Source: an uncultured Lachnospiraceae bacterium (lineage in GTDB: Bacteria; Bacillota; Clostridia; Lachnospirales; Lachnospiraceae). From it: DNA of 55,546 nucleotides. Location: assembly GCA_910577015.1 (NCBI GenBank), contig CAJTKU010000016.1, positions 1 to 55,546 on the forward strand, given 5' to 3'. The translations under genes and the position numbers were made by a program. Each line of letters opens with the position of its first letter. The stretch's first letter is position 1. Below the pieces are notes generated by a model, which made no database searches, was not told the DNA's origin, and worked only from the letters and a program-made list of their open reading frames with translations. Shown here one piece after another: positions 7,801 through 16,682 of the stretch.

Positions 7801-7966
7801 TTATTGATTCTCCTGGTCGGAATATTCTTTGGCAAGCATTTCTGTATAAATAATTATAAGATGATTGCCTGTTATTTACAATGGATATAAAATAAATTTA
7901 ATATGTAACGAACCGGCGGTTTCTGTCACTAACAGGTAGAAGCATCCGAAGAAAGGAGAAAGTCAT

Positions 7967-8440
7967 ATGGAATCCATGGAAAAGATTTACAGGGTACATG
8001 CCGGGACAGTGTATGGCTTTCTCCTCAGTAAGACAGGGAATCCCGATTTGGCGGAAGAACTGACGCAGGAAACTTTTTTCAGGGCTGTCAAGGCCAGCGG
8101 GAAATTCAAGGGCGACAGCACGGTTTCCACATGGCTCTGTGGAATCGCAAAAAGGGTTCTGTTTGAGTATTTCAGAAAACAGAAAAAGGAAAAGCTACCG
8201 AAAGAGCCTGAAGGGTATGCCGCTTCCGTGGAGGAAGAGATTTTTCGCGATTGGGACAACTTACAAATCATAAAAGCGATTCACCATTTGGAGGAGCCTG
8301 TGCGGGAGGTAATGTACTTAAGGTTAATCGGCAATCTTTCTTTTGCCCAGATAGGGGAAATCATGGGGAGAAGCGAAAATTGGGCGCGGGTGGCTTTTTA
8401 CCGGGGAAAAGAAAAAGCGGCAAGGGAGGCAGGATTATGA
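7967..8440 (+). CDS. ECF-type RNA polymerase sigma factor
   Basis: This 157-residue sigma-70-family protein has region 2 at about residues 8-70 (LAEELTQETFFRAV and STWLCGIAKRVL) and region 4 at about 100-150 (REVMYLRLIGNLSFAQIGEIMG then SENWARVAFYRGKEK). The length is typical of ECF sigma factors. GAAAGGAG precedes the start. The gene overlaps its likely anti-sigma partner by 4 bases (ATGA). A TGTAAC element at 7904-7909 followed by GTC could be a self-recognised promoter, but the spacing is short, so that is weak. Confidence 0.9.
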   Translation: MESMEKIYRVHAGTVYGFLLSKTGNPDLAEELTQETFFRAVKASGKFKGDSTVSTWLCGIAKRVLFEYFRKQKKEKLPKEPEGYAASVEEEIFRDWDNLQIIKAIHHLEEPVREVMYLRLIGNLSFAQIGEIMGRSENWARVAFYRGKEKAAREAGL

Positions 8441-9459
8441 CAGAACAGAAAATACCGTGTGAAATGATACAGGATTTGCTGCCGTTGTATATGGATGGGC
8501 TGACGAGCGAGGCGACGGTGCAGGAAATAGAAAAGCATATGGAAGGGTGCGGGGAATGCAGCGACATCCTGAAAAGGTTGCGGGCGGATATCCGGGAAAA
8601 GAGTGCAAAACAGCAGTCGGAGAGAAAGCAGGAAGTCGATTTCCTGAAAAAAGTGAAAAGAAGCGCTGCTAAAAAAATAGCGGCAGGTATTGCCATTGTC
8701 ATGGTCCTGTTTGTTTTGGCAGTATTTCTGAAGCTTTACGTCGTCGGCTTTCGGAACAGGTCTTATGTGGTATTATATACAAATGTGTATGAAGATTGTT
8801 TCGAGGTCAGCGGTATGTGCTGTGAACCGGGGGAAGGGGCGAGCACCATGTGTTATGCACCCGCCGTCTCAGTTGCGAGGTATCGGATAGAGAAGAAGGC
8901 GGACGGCACGTCGGAACTAATCATAGACACCTGCCTGCCTTCCTTTTTTCATCCCGACAGTGACTTTTGCGTGAAAATAGGGTATGATGAGATTGGAATC
9001 GGGCTTTATGCAGGCGGTGTCCTCATAAAGCCGGACGGTTCCGTCATCGGCAAGATGGCAAACGACGTATTTGCGGCGAGAAATCCCTATGTGGGGGATG
9101 TGATGGCGGACGGCAGACTGGTTCTGGCGCTTGGAATGATGGAGGAGATGGGTGGCGCCACCACGGAACTGCATACGGCAAAGGAGCCGTGCGGATGGAC
9201 ATTCCACTATACGGACAGCGTAAGAAACGGGATACGGTTTGACGAACGGATGATGGATTATGCCTGTGTGCTGATTGCCATGACGGATAACCTTTCCGAG
9301 GTAAGCTGGACATATACGGTGGAAACTGAAGCGGGAACCGTGGAGAGGAGCGGGCATGTTACGCAGGAAGAATGTGACGCGTATGTGGGAAGTCCGGTAA
9401 AGGATTTTGCGGACAGCCCCGAAGGGGTTCAGGAATTACTGGATATACTTGATATTTAA
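8437..9459 (+). CDS. Anti-sigma factor with zf-HC2 domain
   Basis: This protein has 340 residues. The N-terminus has CEMIQDLLPLYMDG and HMEGCGEC, the HxxxCxxC zinc-binding signature of zf-HC2 anti-sigma domains. A membrane helix at about residues 75-97 (IAAGIAIVMVLFVLAVFLKL) separates it from an extracytoplasmic domain of about 240 residues. The domain order implies that the cytoplasmic end holds the upstream ECF sigma factor until an outside signal arrives. The start overlaps the sigma gene by 4 bases. The sensory domain is not recognised. Confidence 0.85.
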   Translation: MTEQKIPCEMIQDLLPLYMDGLTSEATVQEIEKHMEGCGECSDILKRLRADIREKSAKQQSERKQEVDFLKKVKRSAAKKIAAGIAIVMVLFVLAVFLKLYVVGFRNRSYVVLYTNVYEDCFEVSGMCCEPGEGASTMCYAPAVSVARYRIEKKADGTSELIIDTCLPSFFHPDSDFCVKIGYDEIGIGLYAGGVLIKPDGSVIGKMANDVFAARNPYVGDVMADGRLVLALGMMEEMGGATTELHTAKEPCGWTFHYTDSVRNGIRFDERMMDYACVLIAMTDNLSEVSWTYTVETEAGTVERSGHVTQEECDAYVGSPVKDFADSPEGVQELLDILDI

Positions 9460-9524
9460 AAAAGTAAAACAGCAAAGCGGGACTTGATAAGTAACCTTGC
9501 TGAAGAACAAACATAGGAGGGCAA

Positions 9525-10439
9525 GTGAGAAAGAAGCATATAGGGTACATTATAGTTTTGGCTGGTATGATAATTTTATTTGCAGTAAGCATTTTCAGGA
9601 AACCTGACAAAGATAGTTCTGGGAATCAAAAAATATATGAGCATTGGACGGATTTTTCAGAAGAAAGGGATTTGCCCTATACAGATGCGGAAGGGATTAA
9701 AATTATCAGGCAGGCTTATGAAAAAGTGGATTTTGCCGGAGAATTTATGCAAGGTGATTTGGAAAACTATGAGGAATATGCAATATATTTTTCTGAACTG
9801 TTAAATAATGACCTGCCATTTCTAAATAAAGAAACAGGAAAAGAAATATATTTGAAGGATTTTGAAAGACTGACGGCTTATGAAGATTTAGATTACAGCC
9901 AGATACTGCTCCAATGTGAGTATATTTTTTTTGATATAGATGATGATGATTTTCCGGAGCTGGGAATGAGAAACGAAAACAACCATAATGCAGTCTATAT
10001 TTTTGATTATAATGAACAGACAGGAAAGTGTGAATTATGGTATACTTTGGAAAATTTTTGGTATGCAATTTTGGGAAGTAAAAAGATTGCTTGGATTTGG
10101 GATGGTAAATATTTGGCGTTTTATCAGCTTGGTTCCGGTGGGGATGTTGAGTGCCAAACTTTAGGTATTTCCAGCTGGTTTAATGAAGAAGAAAGCCTTC
10201 ACATGGTTATGCTGCCTGTTTATACAAAAGAGGAGGGCATTGATATACCGGATTGGCTTAAGGAGCAGGGTGTTTTTTCACAGTCTGACGGACAATGGTT
10301 TTTCCGAATAACGGAAACGCAGTATGAAGAATTAATGGCTCCTTATTGGGAAGCATATTTTGAATCTGAAGAAGAGATTGAAAAAGTAACCTACACATAT
10401 GAGGAATTGTTCGGTTCGCTGACACCGTTGCAGGAGTGA
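9525..10439 (+). CDS. Membrane-anchored protein of unknown function
   Basis: This protein has 304 residues and a GTG start with AGGAGGG upstream. There is one N-terminal membrane helix (IGYIIVLAGMIILFAVSIF, about residues 6-24), after which the protein is acidic and extracellular. The segment YIFFDIDDDDFPELGM resembles the aspartate-rich repeat seen in VCBS-like or lipoprotein sensor proteins (FxDIDxDGxPEL). It follows the sigma and anti-sigma pair by 65 bases and may be part of that regulon. No enzymatic motif is visible. Confidence 0.65.
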   Translation: MRKKHIGYIIVLAGMIILFAVSIFRKPDKDSSGNQKIYEHWTDFSEERDLPYTDAEGIKIIRQAYEKVDFAGEFMQGDLENYEEYAIYFSELLNNDLPFLNKETGKEIYLKDFERLTAYEDLDYSQILLQCEYIFFDIDDDDFPELGMRNENNHNAVYIFDYNEQTGKCELWYTLENFWYAILGSKKIAWIWDGKYLAFYQLGSGGDVECQTLGISSWFNEEESLHMVMLPVYTKEEGIDIPDWLKEQGVFSQSDGQWFFRITETQYEELMAPYWEAYFESEEEIEKVTYTYEELFGSLTPLQE

Positions 10440-10448
10440 GGAGTTCTA

Positions 10449-10631
10449 TTGGGGCAGATTGTATATGGTTTTCTGTTTGGCAAGTTCAGCAATGCAGTAT
10501 ATCTTGTTATGATTTCGACAGGAACCCTGATATGCTTTGCCGGATTGGCGGCGAGGCGTATTTTTATAAAAATGAAAAAGAGCAGTTGGAAATACTTTCT
10601 GATAATGCAAAATTGTAGTACAATAGCGTGA
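10449..10631 (+). CDS. Doubtful small hydrophobic ORF
   Basis: A TTG-started 60-codon frame encodes a hydrophobic segment (AVYLVMISTGTLICFAGLAA) followed by basic residues. The ribosome site is weak (GTGAGGAG further upstream). It could be a remnant of a larger membrane protein or non-coding. The alternative overlapping frame has no better support. Confidence 0.2.
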   Translation: MGQIVYGFLFGKFSNAVYLVMISTGTLICFAGLAARRIFIKMKKSSWKYFLIMQNCSTIA

Positions 10632-10675
10632 GAAGAAGTTCTATGTTTTGGGAAATAAAGGAAAGAAGGATGGTT

Positions 10676-11149
10676 ATGCAGATTAGAAGGGCGAAGGAAA
10701 GTGACGTGGAGGGGATTGAAAGGCTTCTTATGCAGGTGTGTATGGTGCATCATCTGGGCAGGCCGGATTTGTTTCAGGCCGGAGCGAAAAAGTATACGAG
10801 GGAGCAGCTTACAGGGATTTTACATGATGAGGAAAGGCCGGTTTTTGCAGCGGTGGACGAAAATGACGAACTGCTTGGCTATGCCTTCTGCATCTTCCAG
10901 AAGCATGATGACAGCAAAGCCTTTACGGATATAAAAACCTTGTATATTGATGATTTGTGCGTAGACGAAACAGTCCGGGGGAAACATATCGGTAAAGCGC
11001 TTTATGAAGAAGTGCTTGCATTTGCAAAAAAGAGGGGCTGCTATAACGTGACGCTGAATGTCTGGACATGCAATGAAAGCGCCATGAAATTTTATGAATC
11101 CTGCGGGCTAAAGCCGCAGAAAATAGGGATGGAGGTTATTCTCCAGTAA
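10676..11149 (+). CDS. GNAT-family N-acetyltransferase
   Basis: This protein has about 157 residues. It starts MQIRRAKESDVEGIERLL, the usual opening of a GNAT domain. The acetyl-CoA loop is VRGKHIGKALYEEVL (about residues 100-114), and the ending NESAMKFYESCG matches the terminal family motif. The ATG at 10676 suits the GAAAGAAGG site; the ATG six bases earlier is also possible. GC content is higher than for the two GNAT genes at the left end, so it seems native. The substrate is unknown; a ribosomal-protein or small-amine acetyltransferase is possible. Confidence 0.85.
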   Translation: MQIRRAKESDVEGIERLLMQVCMVHHLGRPDLFQAGAKKYTREQLTGILHDEERPVFAAVDENDELLGYAFCIFQKHDDSKAFTDIKTLYIDDLCVDETVRGKHIGKALYEEVLAFAKKRGCYNVTLNVWTCNESAMKFYESCGLKPQKIGMEVILQ

Positions 11150-11207
11150 AGGAATCAGGCAGACAGAAACTAAGGGCGCGCAAAATCGGCGCAGAAAAGA
11201 GGAAAAC

Positions 11208-11606
11208 ATGGGAATGGAAACATTGGAAGAAACAAGGGCGTTTTTTGCAAACGACCGTTTTGCCACACAGACCGGAGCAGTGATTGAAGAGATTGGAGAC
11301 CATTATGCAAAGTGCAGCATATGTCTGGAAGAAAAGCATTTAAACGGGGTGGGCGCCGTGATGGGGGGCGTCTATTTTACGCTGGCGGATTTTGCCTTTG
11401 CCGTGGCGGCGAACTGGCAGAAGGTCGGCGTTGTGTCCTTAAGCTCCAACATTACTTACCTGCAGGCAATTCACGGTAAAAAGATGATTGCAGAGGCAAG
11501 GAGTGTAAAGGAGGGGAAGACCACCTGTTATTATCAGGTCGATATCAGTGATGAATTGGGAAACCATGTGGCGGCGGTGACGATGACCGGATACCGGAAA
11601 GGGTAA
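11208..11606 (+). CDS. PaaI-family hotdog-fold thioesterase
   Basis: This 132-residue protein has the hotdog-fold layout of PaaI thioesterases: HLNGVGAVMGGVYFTLADFAFA (central helix with the likely acid, about residues 44-65), then SSNITYLQAIHGKKMIAEA and a final strand pair. PaaI-type enzymes hydrolyse aryl- or acyl-CoA thioesters in the cytoplasm. The size is normal. It follows the GNAT gene by 58 bases, probably co-transcribed, which loosely links both to acyl-CoA chemistry. Confidence 0.85.
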   Translation: MGMETLEETRAFFANDRFATQTGAVIEEIGDHYAKCSICLEEKHLNGVGAVMGGVYFTLADFAFAVAANWQKVGVVSLSSNITYLQAIHGKKMIAEARSVKEGKTTCYYQVDISDELGNHVAAVTMTGYRKG

Positions 11607-11709
11607 CAGGAGGTATTTCATCCGCTGATTCTGCATCTTATCCTTGTACTTGTTGCGGCTTTTTTCAGATATGTTAGGATTGTCATGACAAGACAAGGAG
11701 GGATGAAAG

Positions 11710-13002
11710 ATGGGTACTATGATATTTATGACGGCCTGTCTGGCAGAGACGATATTTTTCATATGGTCTATGATGACAAAAGACGGGCATGATAAATGGA
11801 AGGAAGCAGTCAGGGCAGGGGGGCTTGCGCTTCTTTTTTTGCTGCTGCTGAGTAGGGTGCTGCGCGGGTTTTCCAGATACGGCCTTTTTTGCGGTGTGCT
11901 TGCCTTACAGGTATTGTGGATGGGTATACGTCTTTACAGAAAAAAGGAAAGGCCTTTCAAGAAAGGAAAATGGATACTGAAATGGATAGGCAATATGTTG
12001 CTTTACGGAATATGTCTGCTGCCTGCCATTATATTTCCGCAGTATAAAGAGCCGGTGGTGACAGGCCCTTATGCAGTGAAGATTGCAGAATACACATGGG
12101 AGGATGAAAGCAGGATAGAAACGTATACGGATACGGGAGAGAACCGCAGTCTTACCGTGAAGTTCTGGTATCCTGACGAGGAAGGCAGCTATCCGCTGGT
12201 GGTATTTTCCCACGGCGCGTTCGGTGTGATTGACAGCAATTTTTCCACTTGCAAGGAGCTGGCTTCCAACGGATATGTGGTGGCGAGCATCGGGCACCCG
12301 TACCATGCCATGTTTGTTGAGGATGTAAACGGCAGGGTAACCATGGCAGACAGGACGTTTGTACAGCAGGTTTATGCCGTAAATGATTCCAATGATTCCG
12401 AGGTGGGAGAAAAGATATATGCCAATGCTAAAGAATGGATGGAGATAAGGACGGGCGACGAAAATTTTGTGCTGGATACCATCCTGCAAAAAGCGGCTGC
12501 AGGGGAAGCGGGGCCGTTTTCTCTGGTGGATGCAGACAAAATCGGGCTGTTTGGGCATTCCATGGGCGGCGCATCTTCCGTGCAGTTAGGCAGGGAGAGG
12601 GATGACATTGATGCCGTTATCGACCTGGAAGGTACGATGTTGGGCGAGTATACAGGGTATCAGGACGGCGTCTGGTATTATAGAGAGGAGCCTTACCCGA
12701 TTCCCATTCTTGATGTAAATTCGAGGGCAGTGGACAGTGAGAGAGGAAGTTCGGGGGGGCCGGTTTATGTTAATTTTTATTTAGGGGAAAACGCCGTTGA
12801 TTATCACTATACGGTATTTGAAGATGCGGGACACCTGAATTTTACGGACCTTCCGCTGGTGTCCCCGCCGCTTGCAAGGATGCTTGGCTGCGGCGATGTG
12901 GACGCCCTGACCTGCATTGAAAATGTCAACGAAATGGTGCTGCATTTTTTTGACCGCTATTTAAAGGGAAAAACAGACAGCCGGTGGGAAGCCGTGTATT
13001 AA
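11710..13002 (+). CDS. Multi-pass membrane alpha/beta hydrolase, PAF-acetylhydrolase-like
   Basis: This protein has 430 residues. Four or so membrane helices occupy about residues 3-115. They are followed by an alpha/beta-hydrolase domain with VVFSHGAFGV, the nucleophile elbow GLFGHSMGGASS, an acid in PILDVNSRA or nearby, and a histidine in EDAGHLNF. The pattern resembles the platelet-activating-factor acetylhydrolase/dienelactone hydrolase group, here with a membrane anchor domain. AAGGAGGG precedes the ATG. The substrate is unknown. It is the third membrane-tied hydrolase within 8 kb. Confidence 0.8.
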   Translation: MGTMIFMTACLAETIFFIWSMMTKDGHDKWKEAVRAGGLALLFLLLLSRVLRGFSRYGLFCGVLALQVLWMGIRLYRKKERPFKKGKWILKWIGNMLLYGICLLPAIIFPQYKEPVVTGPYAVKIAEYTWEDESRIETYTDTGENRSLTVKFWYPDEEGSYPLVVFSHGAFGVIDSNFSTCKELASNGYVVASIGHPYHAMFVEDVNGRVTMADRTFVQQVYAVNDSNDSEVGEKIYANAKEWMEIRTGDENFVLDTILQKAAAGEAGPFSLVDADKIGLFGHSMGGASSVQLGRERDDIDAVIDLEGTMLGEYTGYQDGVWYYREEPYPIPILDVNSRAVDSERGSSGGPVYVNFYLGENAVDYHYTVFEDAGHLNFTDLPLVSPPLARMLGCGDVDALTCIENVNEMVLHFFDRYLKGKTDSRWEAVY

Positions 13003-13048
13003 AATTCAGGGGTTTTGACACCCGACTTGCATTAAGAAAAGAGGGAAA

Positions 13049-13492
13049 ATGAAGGTAGAAATCCGAAAAATTTTGCAGAAAGAAAAGGAACAGGTCGTCA
13101 TAGAGTGTGTGGAGATTACCCCGGAAATAAAAGATATCCGTTCCTATTGCCTGGCAAAGGGAAAGGAACTTTCCGGCGTGGCGGATGAATGTATTTTTCG
13201 GTTTCGTCTGGAAGACGTATATTATTTTGAGGCGGTGGATGAAAAGGTTTTTGCGTATGCAAAGGACAAAGTCTATGAAGTGAAAATGCGCCTTTATGAG
13301 GCGGAGGCGGCATACCGGAAATATCATTTCATCCGCTGTTCCAAATCGATGGTGTTAAATCTGATGCTGTTAGAGGGTATCAGTCCGGCTTTAAACGGCA
13401 GGTTTCTGGCCCATATGAAGAACGGGGAAAAAATAATTATATCCAGGCAATATGTGCCGGATTTGAAACAAGCGGTAAGTCTGCATCCTTAG
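13049..13492 (+). CDS. LytTR-domain DNA-binding regulator
   Basis: This 147-residue protein has a LytTR domain in its C-terminal two thirds: YYFEAVDEKVFAYAKDKVY, then YHFIRCSKSMVLNLMLLEGI and a closing ISRQYVPDLKQ. There is no receiver domain. Stand-alone LytTR regulators paired with a DUF3021 membrane protein are a known Firmicutes arrangement, and the DUF3021 gene follows here after 61 bases. The membrane partner probably controls the regulator. Confidence 0.85.
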   Translation: MKVEIRKILQKEKEQVVIECVEITPEIKDIRSYCLAKGKELSGVADECIFRFRLEDVYYFEAVDEKVFAYAKDKVYEVKMRLYEAEAAYRKYHFIRCSKSMVLNLMLLEGISPALNGRFLAHMKNGEKIIISRQYVPDLKQAVSLHP

Positions 13493-13553
13493 AGGAAGCT
13501 GTCAAGTTTCGCGAACGCCTTTTGAGGCGCGGGAAAGAAAGGAGAAATAGGAG

Positions 13554-14003
13554 ATGGGCAGGTATCAGGGAAGAAATTACTGGATAGAGTTAATGATGGC
13601 ATTTTTTGTGACTACATCAATAATATGCGTATTGGAAGCCATAATGGGAATGCTCTTTGCTCCCGATGTACAGTTATCCTATAAAGCTTTTTTTGTACCG
13701 CCGGTTTTTGGGGCGGGTTCGGTTCTTCTGGGACTTGTGAATTACTCGAGAAAGGAACTTACCATAAGACAGGTTCTGTGCCGCAGGGCAGTGCATCTTG
13801 TTCTGGTGGAAGGGATGGTGTTCGGGGCAAATTTTGCTGTCGGCGCTGTATTTTCCCGCATCGAGTCAGTGGCGCTTGCCATATCTATCGCCGTTGTTTT
13901 TATTCTGGTGTACGGTGTGCTGTATCTCAATGACAGCTGGCATGCAAAACAGTTTAACCGGGAGTTGAGGAGGTTTCAGGGCTGCCTTCAAAAAGCGCAA
14001 TAA
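13554..14003 (+). CDS. DUF3021 membrane protein
   Basis: This 149-residue protein has four predicted membrane helices (near residues 10-30, 42-62, 75-97 and 103-123) and a polar C-terminus. It matches the DUF3021 pattern and sits directly after a LytTR regulator, the usual partner. It probably senses an envelope signal and restrains the LytTR protein. GAAAGGAG precedes the start. The gene ends at a bidirectional terminator. Confidence 0.75.
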   Translation: MGRYQGRNYWIELMMAFFVTTSIICVLEAIMGMLFAPDVQLSYKAFFVPPVFGAGSVLLGLVNYSRKELTIRQVLCRRAVHLVLVEGMVFGANFAVGAVFSRIESVALAISIAVVFILVYGVLYLNDSWHAKQFNRELRRFQGCLQKAQ

Positions 14004-14058
14004 AGGGGCGATTGCAAAATAGATGGGTAATCTATGGAGCAATCGCCTTTTCTTTTAT
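14001..14058. terminator. Bidirectional intrinsic terminator
   Basis: GGCGATTGC (14007-14015) pairs with GCAATCGCC (14039-14047). A run of A lies on the left and TTTTCTTTT on the right, so it can end both the DUF3021 transcript and the convergent chemotaxis-receptor transcript. Confidence 0.8.
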
Positions 14059-14064
14059 ATGAGG

Positions 14065-15711
14065 TTATTTAATCTTAAAATCACGGGTCTGGTCCTGCAG
14101 AAGGTTAACCTGTTCAAACAACTCTGTACTGACAGTTGCATACTCCTCACTGTTAGCGGAATTTGTCTGTACAACATCGGAAATTTGTCCAAGTCCTTCC
14201 GCTACCTGTGAAATTGCGGTAGCTTCTTCATGTACCGCATCGGTAATTGTATCGATGGCCTGATTGGATTTGGTAACCAGCGTAAGGGTTTTCTGTAACG
14301 ATGCAGAAACCTCTTCCACAATCTTATTGCCCCGCTCGGCTGCCTGTACAGAATTTTCAATTAACTCCTTGGTAGCTTTGGCTGCCTGGTCGGACTGGGC
14401 AGCAAGGTTGCGGACCTCCTGAGCTACTACGGCAAAGCCTTTTCCTGCTTCCCCGGCCCGGCTGGATTCCACGGAAGCATTCAATGCAAGGATATTAGTC
14501 TGGAAAGAGATATTTTCAATGGTGGAAATAATTTTCTCAATTTGCTGGGAGGTTGTGCTGATATCCATCATGGCACTGATGAGCAGCTCCATTTGCTGAC
14601 TGCTTAAGTTTACCTGCTCTCCGGTAAGATGGGCGTTATCCCGCATATCGGAGGCCATCTGAATATTTTGCTTTGCACTTCTGGAAAGCTCAGTTAAAGT
14701 GGCGGAAAGTTCTTCTACCGCACTGGCCTGTTCGGTTGCACCCTGCGCCATTTGCTGGGAACCGTCGGAGAGGCTCCTTGCGTGCCCGAATACCTTATTT
14801 TCCACCTTATGGATATTGGCAATTACCAAGGAAAGTGATTCCGTAAATCTGTCAATGGAGTCTGAAATGGAACGAAAATCGCCAATAAAAGGTACAGAAG
14901 TGGATACATTAAAATTGCCCACCGAAAGCTGTGTCATGATACGGTTGATATCTTCTATGTATTGACAAGTCTGTTCTATGGAATGTTGCAGGGTTTTGGA
15001 TAAGTCGCCGATTTCGTCGTTGGCTTTGTAGTTCAACTCCAATTTCATGCAGCCATCCTGTAAAGGCTTTGTTTTGGCAGTAATGACAAGAATCGGTTTT
15101 ACCACACGCCGCATGATGTATAGAATCAGACTCAGAAGACAAAACAGAGCCAGGCATAAACATACAACAGTTACCTTGTGCATGGTTAACACAGTGTCCC
15201 GCATATCTTCCGTACTGATTTCGTTAAGTACAGAACCACGTTCTACAACTTCATCCAGAAGCCCTACCAGAACACTCAGATTAGCTTGAATGGTTTCCTG
15301 ATAATATTCCTGTGCTTTCTCCGGCTCGGTTTCCCACAGTTCCAATACATATATGGCCGACTGATGAAGTTCTTTGTGCAGCGGTTCCATTTGGTTTCGC
15401 AGGTCAAGGATAAGCTCATCATCCGTTCCGGCCTCACCGTAAAGCCATTGGCCCAGTACACAGCCGGTGTAGTCTGTACTGCCGGTAAATTCCGTGCCGC
15501 CGTACAAGGCGTTGCTGAGGTTGCTGGACCATTTGTAATGAGCCGCTTCCGCTTTCTGCGCTCTTTGTAAAAGGTTGTTTACCGCAACATTGGATTCTTC
15601 GGAATCTTCAATATTCATAATATTTTTTGTTGTCAGAAAGCTAAACAGCAAAACGGATATAAGAGCTGCTGCCACCCGGATTCCAACCATTACTTTTATA
15701 CTTTTCCTCAT
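14065..15711 (-). CDS. Methyl-accepting chemotaxis protein with CZB-like sensor
   Basis: This receptor has 548 residues. TM1 lies at about 10-27, then an extracytoplasmic helical domain, TM2 at about 178-200, HAMP at about 200-255 and a long signalling coiled coil. The hairpin tip contains AGEAGKGFAVVAQEVRNLA, the conserved MCP motif. The outer domain carries H58, W61, C84 and W89 in the pattern HxxxW to CxLGxW, resembling the zinc-binding CZB domain, which is usually cytoplasmic. The protein probably reports a metal or oxidant signal to CheA. It ends at a shared terminator. Confidence 0.9.
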   Translation of the reverse strand: MRKSIKVMVGIRVAAALISVLLFSFLTTKNIMNIEDSEESNVAVNNLLQRAQKAEAAHYKWSSNLSNALYGGTEFTGSTDYTGCVLGQWLYGEAGTDDELILDLRNQMEPLHKELHQSAIYVLELWETEPEKAQEYYQETIQANLSVLVGLLDEVVERGSVLNEISTEDMRDTVLTMHKVTVVCLCLALFCLLSLILYIMRRVVKPILVITAKTKPLQDGCMKLELNYKANDEIGDLSKTLQHSIEQTCQYIEDINRIMTQLSVGNFNVSTSVPFIGDFRSISDSIDRFTESLSLVIANIHKVENKVFGHARSLSDGSQQMAQGATEQASAVEELSATLTELSRSAKQNIQMASDMRDNAHLTGEQVNLSSQQMELLISAMMDISTTSQQIEKIISTIENISFQTNILALNASVESSRAGEAGKGFAVVAQEVRNLAAQSDQAAKATKELIENSVQAAERGNKIVEEVSASLQKTLTLVTKSNQAIDTITDAVHEEATAISQVAEGLGQISDVVQTNSANSEEYATVSTELFEQVNLLQDQTRDFKIK

Positions 15712-16048
15712 TTCATCTCTCCTATTTTTGCAGGTATTTAGGTGATTACAAATTTCCTGGATTCCCCTGATAAAAAAATCCAGTTGTACTTTTATGGTAA
15801 CATAGCCGCATTGGGGTTATCCTGCCACAAAGCAAAGCTGGAATAGTTTTTTCTAAGGAACTTTATTTTGAATTATTGTAACATAGCTGTTATTATTTTT
15901 CAATTATATATAGGATTTTTATTATAAAAAATCGGGAATTTTACCTCAATAATGATTCCGGACAAAAAGAGAAGGGGTATTGCGAAAAAAATGCTTATAT
16001 TGTAAAATAAAAAACATACAGCAGGTGACAGCAAAGAAGAGGGTACGG
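15712..16048. other. Divergent intergenic region with one candidate promoter
   Basis: These 337 bases separate the chemotaxis receptor from the DUF3842 gene and are very AT-rich between about 15,860 and 16,010. For the plus-strand gene a plausible sigma-A promoter is TTGCGA (15980-15985), a 17-base gap and TAAAAT (16003-16008). On the minus strand I could not place a convincing promoter for the receptor. No coding region was seen. Confidence 0.4.
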
Positions 16049-16489
16049 ATGGTGGAAAAGACAGTACTTGTGGTAGACGGGCAGGGCGGCAGAATCGGCA
16101 GGCTGCTGATTGAGAAAATGAAGGCATTGGATTTGCCAATCAAGATTATTGCCGTAGGGACCAACAGCATAGCTACCGCCGGCATGATAAAAGGCGGGGC
16201 GGAAAATGCAGCTACCGGAGAAAACCCTGTTGTTGCCGCATGCAGGTATGCGGATGTGATTATGGGACCGCTTGGTATAGCGGTGGCGGACGCCCTTTTG
16301 GGGGAGGTAACGCCGACTATGGCTGAAGCCATAGGAAAAAGCCGGGCGAGGAAGATTCTGGTTCCCATGAACAAATGCGACATTCAGGTTGCGGGAGTTT
16401 CCACCATGCCAATCGGGAATGTGGTGGAGGAGGCCGTAGGGCTGTTGCAAAAGTATCTTGACGGACAGGAATGTGAGAAGAATTTCTAA
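16049..16489 (+). CDS. DUF3842 family protein
   Basis: This 146-residue protein begins with a strand then a glycine-rich loop (VLVVDGQGGRIGRLLIEKM), like a nucleotide-binding Rossmann start. It continues with IIAVGTNSIATAGMIKGGA and ADVIMGPLGIAVADALLGE. These are hallmarks of DUF3842, a Clostridia family of unknown function. The ATG at 16049 is chosen because the conserved N-terminus begins there. A hairpin plus T-run follows the gene, so it is probably transcribed separately from the nickel operon. Confidence 0.85.
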   Translation: MVEKTVLVVDGQGGRIGRLLIEKMKALDLPIKIIAVGTNSIATAGMIKGGAENAATGENPVVAACRYADVIMGPLGIAVADALLGEVTPTMAEAIGKSRARKILVPMNKCDIQVAGVSTMPIGNVVEEAVGLLQKYLDGQECEKNF

Positions 16490-16534
16490 CTGTCGTGGCA
16501 GTATTGTTCACAGCAGAGTGTTTGGAAAAATATT

Positions 16535-16557
16535 AAGTCTGCGCAGCGGACTTTTCT
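16535..16557 (+). terminator. Intrinsic terminator after the DUF3842 gene
   Basis: AAGTCTG and CGGACTT pair as a 7-bp stem (one G-U) with a 5-base loop, followed by TTTCTC. The T-run is short, so it may be a modest terminator. Confidence 0.5.
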
Positions 16558-16589
16558 CACGCCGGAAAAATTCGGATGGGAATAGAAAG

Positions 16590-16664
16590 GAAAAATGCCA
16601 TGAAGGCAGGTTCGTACTGAAGTGCGGTATTTCAGGATAAGTCTGCCTTTGTGGCATTTTCTGT
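16590..16664 (+). promoter_or_regulatory. Structured leader of the lar/nickel operon
   Basis: AAAATGCCA-TG-AAGGCAG (from 16592) pairs with CTGCCTT-TG-TGGCATTTT (to 16660), a long stem with one internal mismatch. It encloses a second small stem (CTGAA and TTCAG), and a T-rich stretch follows. It lies 20-90 bases before larE. It could be a terminator or a ligand-controlled attenuator for the nickel genes. I could not match it to the published NiCo riboswitch layout. Confidence 0.5.
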
Positions 16665-16682
16665 TTGGAGTTGGGGGTTAAC

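Noticed and set aside
7904..7927. ECF promoter TGTAAC with GTC before the sigma gene
   Set aside because: The spacer is 14 bases, shorter than the usual 16-17, so it is not listed as a feature.
16590..16664. NiCo riboswitch before larE
   Set aside because: The conserved four-way junction segments I remember for that class are not visible. Only a long imperfect stem is seen.
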